From Campylobacteraceae bacterium (GTDB lineage Bacteria > Campylobacterota > Campylobacteria > Campylobacterales > Campylobacteraceae), in NCBI GenBank assembly GCA_012521935.1, contig JAAYLJ010000017.1, positions 1-12,127 on the forward strand: 12,127 nt of DNA, read 5' to 3'. This document shows positions 1 through 6,622 of the stretch, in pieces. Below the pieces are notes generated by a model, which saw only the letters and a program-made list of their open reading frames with translations, was not told the origin of the DNA and searched no databases. The position numbers and the translations under genes are program-made. Within the stretch, counting starts at the first letter, position 1. Each line of letters begins with the position of its first letter.

Positions 1-2777
1 TAAGATGGAGTAACTCCAAATCTACCTGAGGCTATCTGTTTTATCTTAGAGTTTTTGAAGCTTTTTAATCTTGAGGGAAGCTCTCCTCCTTCTCCTGAGT
101 TACTCATGGCTCCCATTGTATTAAAAGCTTCTGCTAACGCTTCATGAGCTTCTGGCGAGATTGAGCCAAGACTCATTGCTGCACTACTAAATCTTTTCCA
201 AATCTCCTCTACTGGTTCCACTTCATTTATGTCTATTGGTTTTCTATCTGATTTTATATTTAAAAAATCTCTTACCATTCTCTCTTTTCTAGAATTAATT
301 AACTCTTTTACCTTCTCATAATCCTCTTTTTTCCCAGTGATAGATGCAAGATGAACAGCGTGCACAACTGAGGGGTTAAAATCGTGATACTCCCCTCCAT
401 CAAGATATTTATAAAATCCTCCAAGTTCTAATGGGAATGTTTTTTGAACCTTGTCTAATAAGAAAGCTTTTTTATGATTTTCTATCAATCTTGTCTCAAT
501 ATCTTCATAACTAAGTCCTGGGATTAAAAGATGCGAGTTTGGAAAACACTCTTTTGCTATCTCTTTAGAGAGTCCTATAATGTCAAATAAGGATGAGTTT
601 TTATATGAAGATATGGTGGCTATTCCCATTTTAGATAAAATTTTTAACAACCCTTGCCCAAGAGCATGGTTAGAGTTTTTCAAATATGTTTTTGTCTCAA
701 ATAGGGAGTTTTCATCACTCTTGCACTCATTAAACACAGTTGCATAAAAAAGATAAGGGTAAATTGCACTAGCCCCATAAGCAATTAAACAGGCACTTGA
801 GTGAGCATCAAATACTTCAGCTGTTATAGCTACAATGGAAGCCTTGTGTAAAATATCCTCTTTTTGCAAGGCTTGATTAACTCTTCCAACTGCCATTGCC
901 ATAGGCATAGCTAAACACTCTTCATTAACTCCTCTATCATCTAAAAATACAACTCTTACGCCCTCTTCTTTTACCGCCCTAACAACACTATTTGCCAGTT
1001 TTTCTAAGCTACCTTTTAAATCACTCTTAAACAAAGTAGAAAAAGCTTTGTTTTTATAAGCTTGATTGTATCTAGGCTTGCTCTCATCTCCAAAAGATTT
1101 AAGTATTTCAAACTTCTCTTGCATTAAGATGGGTGAGATGGTTTTTATTCTTTTAGCATGGTTTGGAGTCTCTTTTAAAACATTTCTATACTCCCCAAAA
1201 CCAACATTTAAACTCATAACTATTTTTTCTCTAATTGGATCAATTGGGGAGTTTATAACTTGGGCAAATTTTTGTTTAAAAAAGTCCATAAATGTTCGTT
1301 GTTTTTTACTAAATGAAGCTAAAGGTGTATCATCTCCCATGGAGCCAGTACCCTCTTTTCCATCTTTGGCCATAGGAGTGATGATTAACTCTTTTACCTC
1401 TTGAGTTATGTTAAAAAATCTTTGCAAATGGTGTAAGTTTTCTAACTCATAATCTGAAGTTTTTGAAAAAGGGATCTCTACAAACTCTTGAAGATAGACT
1501 AAATTTTGATTTAACCAGTGCGTATAAGGGTTTGAATCTTTTAAATAATCATTAATCTCTTCATTTTTCATAACTTTGCCAAATTTTAAATCAATCCCCA
1601 TCATTTGGCCACTTTGTAAGCTGCCATGCTCTAAAATATTCTCTTCATCTATGTCTATAACGCCAAATTCACTTGCTACGATGATTCTGCTATCTTTAGT
1701 GATGATATATTTTGCTGGTCTTAATCCATTTCTATCTAAAATACATCCTACATATCTTCCATCAGTTAAGCTTACAGCTGCTGGGCCATCCCATGGCTCA
1801 TAGCTTGCACTTGTAAATTCATAAAAAGCTCTTAAAGATGAGTCCATATGAGGTGCATTTTCCCATGGAGCTGGGATTAAAGATCTAGCTGCTTTGAAAA
1901 AATCTATTCCATTTAATAGCAAAAATTCAAACATATTATCTAGCATTGCACTATCGCTTTGCTTATTGTGCGTAATTGGAAGTAATTTTTTCAGCTCCCC
2001 AAAGGTAAAGATTTGACTTTTAATTCTTTTACCTTTTGTTGTTGCATGAAAAAGATTTGAATTAACTGAGTTTATCTCTCCATTGTGCGCAAGTGTTCTA
2101 AATGGTTGCGCTCTTGACCAACTTGGAGTTGTATCAGTTGAAAATCTTTGATGAATGATGGCAAAGGTTGTTTTAAAAAGCGGATTGGATAAATCTTGAT
2201 AAAACTCCTCTATAAAAGAGGGCATCATAAGGCCTTTATAAACAATCAGCTTATCTGAAAAAGAGGCTATGTAAAACTCTTCATCGTCCTTTAGGGCACT
2301 CTCAATTTCTCTTCTAGCTAAATAGATAAGGGCATCAAATCTTTTAGTAGCAATCAAAGATTTTGGTGTGACAAAAATTTGAACAATTTTGGGCATCTTT
2401 TTTAAAGCTTCATCTCCTAAAGCTTTGCTGTTAATGGGTACATTTCTATATAAAATAACTTTTAAATCATTCTCATGACAAATCTCTTCAATAACCCGCT
2501 TTTGCTCCTCATTTTGCAAAAAAACCATGGCTATTGCATACTGTTTAGGAAGATCGATTTTTAAATTTTTTGCCTCAATTTTAAAAAACTCTTTAGGCAA
2601 AGAGAATAAAATCCCACACCCATCTCCACTTTTACCATCTTTACTCATTGAGCCTCTATGAGTCATTCTCTTAAGTACCGAAATTGCGTCAGTTGTATTT
2701 TGAAATGAGGGTATGTTTTCAATATTTGCAAGTAGTCCAAAACTACAGCTATCTTTAAAACTTTTAAATCTATCCAT
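1..2777 (-). CDS. gltB: Glutamate synthase (GOGAT) large subunit, N-terminal ~925 residues, cut by window edge
   Basis: Large subunit of glutamate synthase, which moves the amide nitrogen of glutamine onto 2-oxoglutarate to give two glutamates (cytoplasmic ammonium assimilation). I translated the minus strand from the ATG at 2777 and checked the frame at several points to the window edge without finding a stop. A 10-residue propeptide precedes Cys11 in the context DSCSFGLLANI; this Cys is the expected N-terminal nucleophile of the class II glutamine amidotransferase domain (roughly 11-430). The motif AHNGEIN lies at 230-236. A central domain follows (roughly 470-780), and the start of the FMN/synthase domain is seen at SNSGEGGE (~890) and SGRFGVTPS at the edge. 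The rest of the FMN domain, the Fe-S cysteines and the C-terminal beta-helix lie outside; E. coli GltB is about 1,490 residues. An RBS-like AAGGG sits 6 nt before the ATG. The gene is divergent from recO. Confidence 0.95.
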   Translation of the reverse strand, partial: MDRFKSFKDSCSFGLLANIENIPSFQNTTDAISVLKRMTHRGSMSKDGKSGDGCGILFSLPKEFFKIEAKNLKIDLPKQYAIAMVFLQNEEQKRVIEEICHENDLKVILYRNVPINSKALGDEALKKMPKIVQIFVTPKSLIATKRFDALIYLARREIESALKDDEEFYIASFSDKLIVYKGLMMPSFIEEFYQDLSNPLFKTTFAIIHQRFSTDTTPSWSRAQPFRTLAHNGEINSVNSNLFHATTKGKRIKSQIFTFGELKKLLPITHNKQSDSAMLDNMFEFLLLNGIDFFKAARSLIPAPWENAPHMDSSLRAFYEFTSASYEPWDGPAAVSLTDGRYVGCILDRNGLRPAKYIITKDSRIIVASEFGVIDIDEENILEHGSLQSGQMMGIDLKFGKVMKNEEINDYLKDSNPYTHWLNQNLVYLQEFVEIPFSKTSDYELENLHHLQRFFNITQEVKELIITPMAKDGKEGTGSMGDDTPLASFSKKQRTFMDFFKQKFAQVINSPIDPIREKIVMSLNVGFGEYRNVLKETPNHAKRIKTISPILMQEKFEILKSFGDESKPRYNQAYKNKAFSTLFKSDLKGSLEKLANSVVRAVKEEGVRVVFLDDRGVNEECLAMPMAMAVGRVNQALQKEDILHKASIVAITAEVFDAHSSACLIAYGASAIYPYLFYATVFNECKSDENSLFETKTYLKNSNHALGQGLLKILSKMGIATISSYKNSSLFDIIGLSKEIAKECFPNSHLLIPGLSYEDIETRLIENHKKAFLLDKVQKTFPLELGGFYKYLDGGEYHDFNPSVVHAVHLASITGKKEDYEKVKELINSRKERMVRDFLNIKSDRKPIDINEVEPVEEIWKRFSSAAMSLGSISPEAHEALAEAFNTMGAMSNSGEGGELPSRLKSFKNSKIKQIASGRFGVTPS

Positions 2778-2841
2778 ATATCGCCCTTTATGTTAAAATT
2801 AGTTTTAAGAGAAAATTTTTTCATCGTAGCTAAAAATTGCT

Positions 2842-2862
2842 TGATATTTGATAAATATCATA
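2842..2862 (-). promoter_or_regulatory. Inverted repeat over a probable gltB -10 box (candidate operator)
   Basis: The 8-bp arms TGATATTT and AAATATCA flank a 3-bp spacer (2842-2860) and match perfectly. Read on the minus strand, TATGAT (2862-2857) resembles a sigma70 -10 hexamer (TATAAT) and overlaps one arm, so transcription would begin near 2850, about 73 nt before the gltB ATG. A dyad over a -10 box and start site is the usual geometry of a repressor site, so a nitrogen-responsive repressor is possible. The regulator is unknown, and chance is a real alternative in such AT-rich DNA. Confidence 0.4.
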
Positions 2863-2899
2863 TTTTAGGCGTTTTATGGTAGCTACATATCTAAATAAA

Positions 2900-2905
2900 T
2901 ATAAA
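2900..2905 (+). promoter_or_regulatory. Possible -10 box for recO
   Basis: TATAAA on the plus strand would place a transcription start around 2912, giving a leader of about 18 nt before the GTG at 2930. No clear -35 box is seen, which is common for housekeeping promoters in Campylobacterota. The region is very AT-rich, so this is tentative. Confidence 0.3.
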
Positions 2906-2919
2906 TATACAATAAATTT

Positions 2920-2923
2920 GGAG
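2920..2923 (+). promoter_or_regulatory. Ribosome binding site that decides the recO start
   Basis: GGAG lies 6 nt upstream of the GTG at 2930. The upstream in-frame ATG at 2876 has no purine-rich site at usable spacing. This supports the GTG as the real start. Confidence 0.65.
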
Positions 2924-2929
2924 ATTTTT

Positions 2930-3547
2930 GTGCAAGGGTATATTTTGAACACATTTCCAGTTAAAGATGAAGATATGATTGTCTATATTTTGACTGAAAA
3001 TTCACTAAAAAGTACATATAGATTTTATGGGGCAAGACATTCGACTATACAAGTTGGCTATAAGATAGATTTTGAGCCCCATCACAACATAAAATCAAAC
3101 ATTCCAATGCTACGCAATGTTTTACATCTAGCACATCCTTGGAATGCAAATAGAGATAGAATGCTTCTTTGGCAGCAGTTTGTTATGCTTTTTTACCCAC
3201 ACTTAAAAGAGCTTGGACATTTAGAGGGTTTTTATTTGAAGCTTTTAGATTGGAGTGCATTAAGGTGGGGAAAACAAAATCCAAAAAGAGTAGCAATTGA
3301 GTCTTACATAAAGCTTTTAAAGAGTGAGGGGAGATTAAATAGGGAGTTTAACTGCTTTATATGCAATGCTCCCACTAAGGAGGAAGCAGTTATTGCAAGA
3401 TCATTTTTACCAGCTTGTAATTCTTGCTTGCATGGAGCTAAGATTAAGACAAAAACTCTAAATTCTCTTTTTAAAAGCAACTCTTCTTTAGAGATTAGTG
3501 ATGAGGATGTTGAGAATTTATGGCTAACTTTACTTGAGGGACTTTAG
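2930..3547 (+). CDS. recO: Recombination mediator RecO, short Campylobacterota form
   Basis: RecO-like protein that would help load RecA onto SSB-coated DNA in RecFOR-type repair (cytoplasm). With the GTG start at 2930 it has 205 residues, shorter than E. coli RecO (242). It begins (V/M)QGYILNTF, matching the usual RecO start, followed by an N-terminal OB-fold-like region (about 1-75) and a helical domain. A zinc-finger-like set of cysteines lies at 142, 145, 163 and 166 (CFIC ... CNSC). The frame stays open back to an ATG at 2876, but the extra 18 residues are low-complexity and RBS-less. It is the only plus-strand gene here, divergent from gltB and convergent with ttcA, overlapping it by 4 bp. 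Assignment rests on overall resemblance to epsilonproteobacterial RecO, which is diverged from the model protein. Confidence 0.8.
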   Translation: MQGYILNTFPVKDEDMIVYILTENSLKSTYRFYGARHSTIQVGYKIDFEPHHNIKSNIPMLRNVLHLAHPWNANRDRMLLWQQFVMLFYPHLKELGHLEGFYLKLLDWSALRWGKQNPKRVAIESYIKLLKSEGRLNREFNCFICNAPTKEEAVIARSFLPACNSCLHGAKIKTKTLNSLFKSNSSLEISDEDVENLWLTLLEGL

Positions 3548-4296
3548 TTTAAAAACTCTTTGTTTAAAAAAGTTGACATATGTATATTTTCAAAAGCTGA
3601 ACTTAAAGAGATAAAAAGCTGAGGGTGTTCTTTTTCTAAGTTTGCTAATAACTCTTTAGTTTTTGCTCTTGCATGGGGCATTTTTATATCAAATCTCATT
3701 GCTGGACATGCTTCATCACCAACTACGGTTAAGTTATTGTTTTTTGCATTATCAACTAACTGCCTCTCTCTTATGTGAATAAAAGGCCTTATGACTACAA
3801 GTCCATTTTTTGCTCTATATTTTGGTGGAAAGCTTCTAAGAGCACCATTGTAGATAAAATTCATAAAAAAACTCTCAGCCGCATCATCTAAATGGTGCGC
3901 TAAAGCAAGCTTATTAAACCCATGCTCTAGGGCATAGCTATATAAAATACCTCTTCTCATTCTTGAGAAAAAACTACAAAAAGATGAATTTTTTCTTATC
4001 TTTTGGCCAGAAAGTTCATAAACATTTGAATCAACCACTTCATGAGAAATTCCATATTTTTGGCAATGTTCTTTTAAAAAACCATAATCTTCACCCATGC
4101 CATAAGAGAGTGTTACAGCTTTAAAATTAAATTTATGAGGTGTAACTTTTTGCATATGCGCTAAAGCGTGCATAAGAGCTAATGAATCTTTACCTCCACT
4201 AAGTCCTAGCAAAATATTGTCATTTTTTTCAATTAAAGCGTACTTTGCATTGGTTCTGCCAATTTGGCTTAATATTTTTTTACTTAATTTAACCAC
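3544..4296 (-). CDS. ttcA: TtcA-family tRNA 2-thiolation protein (PP-loop ATPase), atypical Cys motif
   Basis: PP-loop ATP pyrophosphatase of the TtcA family, whose known members make 2-thiocytidine at tRNA position 32 using ATP and a [4Fe-4S] cluster. It has 250 residues. The PP-loop SGGKDS is at 33-38, HHLDDAAES at 134-142 and the basic segment SRMRRG at 111-116. E. coli TtcA binds its cluster through a CxxC pair plus a later Cys. Here the first (C107) and the late one (C197, in GDEACPAMRFD) are present, but the second of the pair is Phe110: the segment reads CSFFSRMRRG, and I confirmed this at nucleotide level. The only other cysteine is C78. The start is GTG at 4296, directly abutting the mtnN stop, with GAGA 5 nt upstream. 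It is the last gene of the minus-strand run. The family is clear; the exact thiolated nucleoside is inferred. Confidence 0.82.
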   Translation of the reverse strand: MVKLSKKILSQIGRTNAKYALIEKNDNILLGLSGGKDSLALMHALAHMQKVTPHKFNFKAVTLSYGMGEDYGFLKEHCQKYGISHEVVDSNVYELSGQKIRKNSSFCSFFSRMRRGILYSYALEHGFNKLALAHHLDDAAESFFMNFIYNGALRSFPPKYRAKNGLVVIRPFIHIRERQLVDNAKNNNLTVVGDEACPAMRFDIKMPHARAKTKELLANLEKEHPQLFISLSSAFENIHMSTFLNKEFLN

Positions 4297-4992
4297 TTAA
4301 ATCTCTTTTAAAAGTGAAGCTATGAAACTACTACTAACCTTAGAAGACTCTTTCAAAAATGTATCAAAATCAAAAGTTGCATCCATATCGGCTGCATCAC
4401 TAATTGCCCTTAGGATAAAAAATGGAATATTTAATGCGTCACAAACAACAGCAACAGCTGCCCCTTCCATCTCAATCGCATCTGCATCAAAAATTTTAGC
4501 TATTTTGTCTTTTACTTCACTACTGCTTACAAACTGATCTCCAGTAGCTATTATGCCATCACTTAAGCGCAAGCCCTTCTTTGTAGCAACCTTATGTGCT
4601 AAAGAGAGTATCTTCTCATCACAATTTACATAAACTGCGCCTCCTGGAACATATCCAAGCTTATGTCCAAAAGCTGTAATGTCTAAATCATGCTGACAAA
4701 GCTTTTTAGCTGCTATTAAATCTCCAATTTTTAAATCTTTATTAACTGCCCCTGCAACTCCAGTAAAAAGGATTAGGTTAACTCCATATTTTTCTATCAT
4801 AGTAGCAGCAGTTAGGGCAGCATTTACTTTTCCGATTTTGCTATATGCTAAGACTATTTCATGTTTATCAAATGATCCAATATGATATATATTTTGACCA
4901 TACTCTTCTTCATTAAGTTTAGTAAATCCACTATTTTCTTTTAAGAAAGGCTCAATTTCCTCTTCCATTGCTCCCATAACGCCAATTTTCAT
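4297..4992 (-). CDS. mtnN: 5'-methylthioadenosine/S-adenosylhomocysteine nucleosidase (MTAN, Pfs)
   Basis: Hydrolyses the N-glycosidic bond of MTA and SAH, releasing adenine, in methyl-donor recycling and the route to AI-2 precursor. In Campylobacter and Helicobacter the same enzyme also cleaves 6-amino-6-deoxyfutalosine for menaquinone synthesis; a similar double role here is inferred from lineage. The 231 residues match the usual length (E. coli 232). It opens MKIGVMGAMEEE with the catalytic Glu12. The ribose-binding motif EMEGAA places Glu176, and RAISDAAD places the general acid Asp199. These align with E. coli Glu12, Glu174 and Asp197. The ATG at 4992 has AAGGA close upstream. It lies 12 nt after the fabD stop and its own stop abuts the ttcA GTG, so the three are almost certainly co-transcribed. 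Confidence 0.95.
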   Translation of the reverse strand: MKIGVMGAMEEEIEPFLKENSGFTKLNEEEYGQNIYHIGSFDKHEIVLAYSKIGKVNAALTAATMIEKYGVNLILFTGVAGAVNKDLKIGDLIAAKKLCQHDLDITAFGHKLGYVPGGAVYVNCDEKILSLAHKVATKKGLRLSDGIIATGDQFVSSSEVKDKIAKIFDADAIEMEGAAVAVVCDALNIPFFILRAISDAADMDATFDFDTFLKESSKVSSSFIASLLKEI

Positions 4993-5004
4993 ATCTATCC
5001 TTAA

Positions 5005-5922
5005 CTAAATTTTTAAAAACTCTTCAATGCTTTTCATATCTACTATGGAGTAAGTAGGTTTTTTAGTAATTCTTCTATTTAAACCCTTTAATACAGTTGC
5101 ACCAAACTCAATGAAGTAGTCAATTTCATCTTCATTTTGCTCAATGGACTGCTTATATAAAACTGGTTTTACAAGCTGTTTTCCAAGCAAAGAGACTGCA
5201 CTTTTTTTATCGCTATATGGCTTTGCTGTTACATTTGAAATGATTGGAAATAAGAAACTATCTTTTAAAAAAGAGTTAAGCTCATCAGTAAGTGGCTCTT
5301 TTGCTTGATTTAATAGTGGAGAGTGGCTAGCAACTGACATGTTTAAAACCAGTGCTCTTTTTGCTCCAGCCTCTTCTAAAAGTGGCTTTAATGTGTCTAA
5401 ATCACTCTTGATTCCTGAAATAACAATTTGACCAGAAGAGTTATAATTCGCAGGCCATACTTTCAAGCCTTGATTTTGTAAAGATTGGCAAATCTCCTCA
5501 ACAGTCTCATCCTCAAGTCCTAAAACCGCCATCATACCAGCTTCAACATCTTTGCAAGAGTTTTGCATTAGTTTACCCCTATGGTTAACTAGTTTAACTC
5601 CATCTTCAAAACTAAGTGCAGTAGTTGCATACAAGGCTATAAATTCGCCCAAAGAGTGCCCTAGTGCAAATTTTGGTGTTACTTTTTTATTCTCTTTTAA
5701 AAGCTCTAAAGCTGCTATGCTAACGGTATAAATCGCTGGTTGAGTAAACTCTGTTTTTTCAAGCATCTCATTTGGATTAAAAAGAAGATTTATAAAGTCT
5801 ATCTTTAAAGCTTCGCTAGCCCTATCAATGATCTCTTTTGCCACTAAAGTATTGTCATAAAGATCTTTTCCCATACCAATAGTTTGGGATCCTTGTCCTG
5901 GAAAAATAAAAGCACTATTCAA
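5005..5922 (-). CDS. fabD: Malonyl-CoA:acyl carrier protein transacylase
   Basis: Moves malonyl from CoA to ACP to supply the extender unit for type II fatty acid synthesis (cytoplasm). The length of 305 residues is normal for FabD (E. coli 309). The oxyanion-side motif GQGSQ is at 9-13. The nucleophile elbow GHSLG gives Ser90, with Arg115 (NHRGKLM) for the malonyl carboxylate, catalytic His200 (SVASHSPLL) and Gln249. These fit E. coli Ser92, Arg117, His201 and Gln250. The start codon is TTG at 5922, supported by AAGGA at 5929-5933, 6 nt upstream; no in-frame ATG fits better. It follows slyD after a 55-nt gap containing a hairpin and precedes mtnN by 12 nt. It lies apart from other fatty-acid genes, among unrelated housekeeping genes. 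Confidence 0.95.
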   Translation of the reverse strand: MNSAFIFPGQGSQTIGMGKDLYDNTLVAKEIIDRASEALKIDFINLLFNPNEMLEKTEFTQPAIYTVSIAALELLKENKKVTPKFALGHSLGEFIALYATTALSFEDGVKLVNHRGKLMQNSCKDVEAGMMAVLGLEDETVEEICQSLQNQGLKVWPANYNSSGQIVISGIKSDLDTLKPLLEEAGAKRALVLNMSVASHSPLLNQAKEPLTDELNSFLKDSFLFPIISNVTAKPYSDKKSAVSLLGKQLVKPVLYKQSIEQNEDEIDYFIEFGATVLKGLNRRITKKPTYSIVDMKSIEEFLKI

Positions 5923-5944
5923 TGAAAATCCTTAAACATAGAGA

Positions 5945-5966
5945 AAAAGAGGATAAATCCTCTTTT
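5945..5966 (-). terminator. Possible Rho-independent terminator between slyD and fabD
   Basis: A perfect 9-bp inverted repeat, AAAAGAGGA and TCCTCTTTT, encloses a 4-nt loop. Read on the minus strand it lies just after the slyD stop and runs into TTTTTCTCT, a fair but broken U-tract. The stem has only four G-C pairs, so termination may be partial and allow read-through to fabD. Confidence 0.5.
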
Positions 5967-5977
5967 AAAATGTGTAG

Positions 5978-6544
5978 TTAGCAACAACTTCCGCTGCTTG
6001 AACAGCATGAGTCTTCATTGCTCTCTTGTGTGTGACAACCACCGCCACCTGAACTACATCCACAACCACCACTCATTACTCCGCCTACAACACCAGTTAA
6101 GATTTCATCTTCTGTTGCTTGGCGTACTTCAGTGATTGAGATGGAGAATGAGAGATCTTTACCTGCTAATGGATGGTTAAAATCAACATCAACACTCTCA
6201 TCATCAAAACTCTTTACTGTTACTTGAACAGTTTCGCCATTTTCGCCTTGTCCATAAAGAGTCATGCCTTGCACTAATTCAACTCCTGCAAATTGCTCTT
6301 TAGGTAGGGTTTGTACAGCTTCTTCATCATAAGTGCCATACGCATCTGCTGCTTTTACTTCAATCACAGCTTCGTCGCCTTGTGCTAGTTTGGCTACTTC
6401 AGACTCAAGTCCTGGTATGATATGCCCTTTACCCAAAATAAAAGATAGGGGCTCCATATCTAAGTTTGAATCTAAAACTTCGCCAGTTAGAACATCTTTA
6501 AGTTCATACTGCATAGAGACGACACTATTGGTTTCAATTGCCAT
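5978..6544 (-). CDS. slyD: SlyD-type FKBP peptidyl-prolyl isomerase with Cys-rich metal-binding tail
   Basis: Prolyl cis-trans isomerase, chaperone and, in studied relatives, nickel metallochaperone for hydrogenase maturation. It has 188 residues. The FKBP domain is split (about 1-68 and 128-142) around an insert-in-flap chaperone domain. Family signatures are SFILGKGHIIPGLE (34-47), ADAYGTYDEE (66-75), FNHPLAGKDL (122-131) and a closing ISITEVRQATEDEI. The tail from 158 is Gly/Ser-rich with seven cysteines (161, 163, 170, 180, 181, 187, 188) and His171, ending in CC; it would bind soft metals. E. coli's tail is His-rich, so this one leans much more on Cys. The ATG at 6544 has a strong AAGGAG 5 nt upstream and a candidate promoter at 6576-6586. 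It lies between cpoB and fabD. Confidence 0.93.
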   Translation of the reverse strand: MAIETNSVVSMQYELKDVLTGEVLDSNLDMEPLSFILGKGHIIPGLESEVAKLAQGDEAVIEVKAADAYGTYDEEAVQTLPKEQFAGVELVQGMTLYGQGENGETVQVTVKSFDDESVDVDFNHPLAGKDLSFSISITEVRQATEDEILTGVVGGVMSGGCGCSSGGGGCHTQESNEDSCCSSSGSCC

Positions 6545-6575
6545 TATGTCTCCTTGTTTCTAAAAGTAAGGTTGG

Positions 6576-6586
6576 ATTTTATCATA
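6576..6586 (-). promoter_or_regulatory. Probable slyD promoter (-10 region)
   Basis: On the minus strand the 11-mer TATGATAAAAT contains TATGAT, one mismatch from the sigma70 -10 consensus. It would start transcription near 6574, about 30 nt before the slyD ATG. The same 11-mer occurs ahead of pal, which raises its credibility. No -35 box is obvious. Confidence 0.45.
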
Positions 6587-6588
6587 GT

Positions 6589-6622
6589 TAAGTTTTAGGG
6601 GGGCTTATATATAAAAAACTTA
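6589..6622 (-). repeat. AT-rich inverted repeat spanning the cpoB stop, upstream of slyD
   Basis: The arms TAAGTTTT (6589-6596) and AAAACTTA (6615-6622) match perfectly over 8 bp. The left-to-right interval holds a run of six G (6598-6603) and a 10-bp self-complementary TTATATATAA (6605-6614). The 6615-6622 arm includes the cpoB stop codon. It could be a weak end-of-operon hairpin or a protein site beside the slyD -10. The stem has only one G-C pair, so a functional role is uncertain. Confidence 0.25.

Noticed and set aside
1066..1803. Plus-strand open frames of 112 and 75 codons inside the gltB region
   Set aside because: They lie opposite a continuous, well-recognised gltB frame and have no RBS or recognisable protein features.
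3546..3557. AGTTTAAAAACT as a terminator between recO and ttcA
   Set aside because: Only a 5-bp AT-rich stem with a 2-nt loop; too tight and too weak.
4322..4537. Plus-strand open frame of 71 codons opposite mtnN
   Set aside because: Antisense shadow of the conserved mtnN 3' end; Ser/Ala-rich composition is typical of reverse-strand reading.
6333..6563. Plus-strand open frame opposite slyD
   Set aside because: Antisense to a conserved FKBP domain; no RBS and no family resemblance.
6598..6603. Run of six G upstream of slyD as a phase-variable promoter tract
   Set aside because: Contingency G-tracts in Campylobacter are usually eight or longer; six is too short to claim, though it sits in the likely spacer upstream of the -10.
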